From Fidelibacterota bacterium (GTDB lineage: Bacteria; Fidelibacterota; UBA2242), in contig JADHYC010000022.1 in NCBI GenBank assembly GCA_016782645.1, positions 1 to 36,736 on the forward strand: a stretch of DNA of 36,736 nt, given 5' to 3'. A program made the position numbers and the translations under genes. The first letter of the stretch is position 1; the number at the start of each line of letters is the position of its first letter. The notes under the pieces are model-generated. The model made no database searches and had not been told where the DNA came from. It saw only the letters and a list, made by a program, of their open reading frames with translations. This document shows positions 34,414-36,736 of this stretch, in pieces.

Positions 34414-34611
34414 TTGATAGAAAAAACAACATCAATTGAAGACATTGTTAATGACTATCCTGAACTAGTTAAACCGCTTATGAAGTTAGGAATTGTTTGT
34501 ATTGCTTGTGGAGAACCAGTTTGGGGTACACTTGAAGAGCAGATTAGAGAAACGAGCATTAATAATATAAAGGATATTATAGAGCAGCTGAATAAATTAA
34601 TAAGAAGATAA
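34414..34611 (+). CDS. DUF1858 domain protein
   Basis: 65 residues from a TTG at 34414, although no ribosome binding site is evident. The sequence TSIEDIVNDYPELVKPLMKL followed by GIVCIACGEPVWGTLEE is characteristic of DUF1858, a small helical domain with a CxxC-like pair (Cys30, Cys33) at the tip, as in ScdA/RIC N-terminal and hybrid-cluster-associated proteins. The cysteines may bind a metal or react with thiols. It sits between the anti-sigma and OsmC genes, 17 bases before the latter, and probably belongs to the same unit. Confidence 0.82.
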   Translation: MIEKTTSIEDIVNDYPELVKPLMKLGIVCIACGEPVWGTLEEQIRETSINNIKDIIEQLNKLIRR

Positions 34612-34627
34612 TTTTATGAGGTAGATT

Positions 34628-35050
34628 ATGCCAGTTACAATACAACGCGCTAAAGGTTCTACATTTATTGGAAAGGGTCCTTCAAATCACTGGGTAGTAC
34701 TTGATACTAAAGAGGAATTAGGAGGAAGTGAAGCAAGCTGTGAACCTATGGAACTAATTCTCATTGCACTCGGTGGTTGTACAGCAATGGATGTTGAATC
34801 CTTAACTCGTAAAATGCATACCCCCGCAGATGACTTTAAAATAGAAATTACAAGTGAACGAAGTCCGGAACATCCAAAGGTTTACACTAAGATTCACCTG
34901 AGACTTTCATTCTGGGGAGAAAAACTAAATGAAAATCTTATAAAAAAAGCTATTGATCTATCTCAAAAAAAATATTGTTCGGTTACAGCAATGCTTGGAA
35001 AAACAGCTGAAATCACTAATGAAATTTTAATTAATCCCTATCGTAATTAG
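34628..35050 (+). CDS. OsmC/Ohr family protein
   Basis: 140 residues. The OsmC landmarks are GSEASCEPMELILIALGGCT with AMDVESL after it, where Cys51 is the peroxidatic cysteine, and KKYCSVTAMLGKTAEI, where Cys117 is the resolving cysteine. Family members reduce organic hydroperoxides or handle reactive sulfur, drawing electrons from lipoyl or thiol proteins. GAGGT lies before the ATG. As the last gene of the ECF sigma cluster, it is a plausible output of that regulator. Its subgroup resembles YhfA-like OsmC proteins more than Ohr, so a peroxidase role is likely but not certain. Confidence 0.9.
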   Translation: MPVTIQRAKGSTFIGKGPSNHWVVLDTKEELGGSEASCEPMELILIALGGCTAMDVESLTRKMHTPADDFKIEITSERSPEHPKVYTKIHLRLSFWGEKLNENLIKKAIDLSQKKYCSVTAMLGKTAEITNEILINPYRN

Positions 35051-35095
35051 ATATTTAGTAGTAGATTTTGAATTCAGGTAATAATTTATTAAAAT

Positions 35096-36361
35096 TTATT
35101 GCGAATTATTTTCTTCCGCTTTTAATTGTACAATCTCTTCACGGACTTTCTTAACCTTTTCAACATTTTTGGATTTTTTTTCAAGGATATTTAGCACGTC
35201 CAAAGCCTGATCATATAATTTTTGTTTTTTCAAAACTTCCACAAGTGTAAGAGTTGGAATAGGAATTTTTAACTCAATCCTATCCCTATCATCTACTGTT
35301 TCCTTTTTAACAGTCTTCTTTACACTCTTTTTCTTTGGCACTTTTCGTTTAGTAGAAGTCACGCTCGGTTTTTCCTCCTTTTCAGGCGGTTTCTCCTCTG
35401 GCTTTCGAACAAGCGATGCAACTTTATCCTGAATATAATCAGGAGACTTTATTTTCTCTTTAAAAACTGTCTTTTTTACAGGTTCATCTTTTTCTAACGT
35501 TACTTCCTCCTTTGAAGGTACAGGCGATTCTTCAACTTCGGGAACAGCTACTTCCTGATCCTTCCCAAATCCCGAAATATCCCAACTCTCTTTCTGCACC
35601 TCATCCAAAGGCTTACTTTTGAGTTTGCTGAACATTTCATCAAGTTTTGATTTGCGCACGGATGCTTGTGCTGAAGCTGTCTCTTTTTCTGGATAAGTCT
35701 CTTTCTTCGTTATAATATCTTCTTCTGCTGGTACTGCACTTTCTTCAGAGGGAATTTCTGTAGGTTCTTCCTCTTTTTCAAGAATTTCTGGCTCAATAGG
35801 TCCTAGATGTGCTTCTTCTTCACTCAGTTGTTCGGGAACAGTTACATCTAACTCTGGTTCTATAAACTCTCCAGCTTCTTGAACTGGCTCAGGTGGTTCA
35901 GCTTCTTCAATCTCTGGTTCAAGCGGCTTCTCAACTTCTTCAGCTACAACCGATGGAGCTGTGCTTGTTATAGTTTCTACCTGTTCCTCTGCATGGGAGT
36001 CAAAGGGATTTAGCTGAAAAATCCTCTCATAACACTTTTTCAGAGTCTCTAAATCTAACACCCCTTTCCCAATTTCAGTCAGCTTGTAATATGCCTGTAA
36101 GAAGCCCCTGTCTAATTGAATGGTGGTTTTTAAATGCTCAACACCCATCCCAATGTTATCCATTTTAATAGCAGCTAGCGCCCAAATGTAGTGCCCAAGA
36201 GCTGAATTAGGGTATTTCGTAAGCCCTGAGCGGCAGGCTTCAATAGCCTCTTCCGCTTCATTATCCTGTAAACGGTAATCCCCTAAAAGTGAAAACAACA
36301 AACTGCCTGCGTTATTATCTATATAGGCTTGCAAAGAGGTCTTATTGTCAGATACATTCAT
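35096..36361 (-). CDS. TPR protein with long acidic/proline-rich linker
   Basis: 421 residues, no signal peptide. Residues 1-140 form about three TPR helix pairs (AEEAIEACRSGLTKYPNSAL, MGVEHLKTTIQLDRGFLQAY, LKKCYERIFQLNPFDSHAEE). Residues 140-230 are Glu/Pro-rich and probably disordered. Residues 225-345 alternate charged patches with a lysine-rich block (KRKVPKKKSVKKTVKKE). A last helical pair, LVEVLKKQKLYDQALDVLNI, closes the protein. The layout suggests a scaffold that binds partners at both ends of a flexible tether. AAGGAGA precedes the ATG. Specific function unknown. Confidence 0.8.
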   Translation of the reverse strand: MNVSDNKTSLQAYIDNNAGSLLFSLLGDYRLQDNEAEEAIEACRSGLTKYPNSALGHYIWALAAIKMDNIGMGVEHLKTTIQLDRGFLQAYYKLTEIGKGVLDLETLKKCYERIFQLNPFDSHAEEQVETITSTAPSVVAEEVEKPLEPEIEEAEPPEPVQEAGEFIEPELDVTVPEQLSEEEAHLGPIEPEILEKEEEPTEIPSEESAVPAEEDIITKKETYPEKETASAQASVRKSKLDEMFSKLKSKPLDEVQKESWDISGFGKDQEVAVPEVEESPVPSKEEVTLEKDEPVKKTVFKEKIKSPDYIQDKVASLVRKPEEKPPEKEEKPSVTSTKRKVPKKKSVKKTVKKETVDDRDRIELKIPIPTLTLVEVLKKQKLYDQALDVLNILEKKSKNVEKVKKVREEIVQLKAEENNSQ

Positions 36362-36562
36362 TTTTAATTCTCCTTAGCAAAATATTTCACCATCAATCCA
36401 AATTTATTATCTATATTTTATAAAACAAAAACTATTAATGAGTCTACTTAAAACCAAGGTGTTATACATTGTGCCATTCATTGTAAATATAGCCTTTTTC
36501 CATCGACGGATCCCTTTATGATAATACGACTCATAAATCAGAACAATAAAATAAATGATATT

Positions 36563-36736
36563 TTATTTAGCTTCAAAATAGATAAGCCCACGGTCTGCAA
36601 AACTGGTATATCCATCACCAGCAATGATAATATGATCTAACACAGGAATATTCATAGCTTTACCCGCTTCTACCACCTGCTTTGTTAGTTGAATATCCTC
36701 TTTACTGGGTTCTAAATTCCCGCTGGGATGGTTATG
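36563..36736 (-). CDS. radC: RadC/JAB-domain DNA repair protein (partial, C-terminus)
   Basis: The minus strand is open from the right edge to a TAA at 36563-36565, giving the last 57 residues. It starts inside the metal-binding motif HNHPSGNLEPSKED (the JAMM HxHPSGx...SxxD pattern) and continues with VLDHIIIAGDGYTSFADRGL, the standard RadC C-terminus. The N-terminal UPF0758/HhH part lies outside the window. RadC family proteins are MPN/JAMM-fold proteins of unclear biochemical role, historically linked to DNA repair. Confidence 0.93.
   Translation of the reverse strand, partial: HNHPSGNLEPSKEDIQLTKQVVEAGKAMNIPVLDHIIIAGDGYTSFADRGLIYFEAK

Noticed and set aside
1-36736. tRNA, rRNA, CRISPR and prophage features
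   Set aside because: Scanned by eye on both strands; no cloverleaf with a CCA-like end, no regular spacer array and no phage structural genes were recognised.

Overview
The window is AT-rich chromosomal DNA from a Gram-negative anaerobic bacterium. Lipoprotein signals, a beta-barrel-like protein and a barrel/SppA fusion point to an outer membrane. A benzoyl/2-hydroxyacyl-CoA dehydratase activase, an ETF/lactate-oxidase operon and a V-type ATPase with sodium-type ligands point to anaerobic, probably sodium-based energetics. The V-ATPase gene order E-DUF2764-A-B-D-I-K is the one known from Bacteroidota, spirochaetes and chlamydiae. The promoter before that operon matches the Bacteroidota-type TAnnTTTG element. 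I would look first among Cloacimonadota-like or other Bacteroidota-neighbouring phyla, but the window holds no marker that settles this.

Layout: (1) 1-323, minus: 5' part of nusB. (2) 631-9853, plus: V-ATPase operon. Subunit A carries a tandem duplication of its C-terminal region, and a putative mobile cassette (7775-9378) with a proteasome-like Ntn-hydrolase gene and a 58-codon gene lies between subunits I and K. (3) 10062-14980, minus: small ORF, etfB, etfA and two tandem glcD-type FAD oxidase genes. (4) 15396-18240, minus: a methyltransferase, a MobA-like nucleotidyltransferase, a decayed deacetylase-like fragment, an ICMT-like methyltransferase and a 46-codon ORF. (5) 18394-22695, minus: 1433-residue acyl-CoA dehydratase activase fusion. 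(6) 22815-30052, minus: barrel-like protein, EEP lipoprotein, elbB, SppA fusion, a 67-residue membrane protein and a GltS-like symporter. (7) 30452-31276, minus: stand-alone acyltransferase. (8) 31487-35050, plus: DUF1460 lipoprotein, then a thiol/stress cluster (two-domain disulfide oxidoreductase, ECF sigma, zinc-binding anti-sigma, DUF1858, OsmC). (9) 35096-36736, minus: TPR protein and the 3' end of radC.

The energetic genes fit together. The rotor ring keeps the Na+ ligands of the Enterococcus enzyme, GltS-type carriers are Na+-driven, and the ETF/GlcD set resembles the electron-confurcating lactate dehydrogenase operons of anaerobes. The strongest novelties are the duplicated C-terminal region in V-ATPase subunit A and the integron-like cassette inside the operon. 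No rRNA, tRNA, CRISPR array or transposase gene was recognised by eye.
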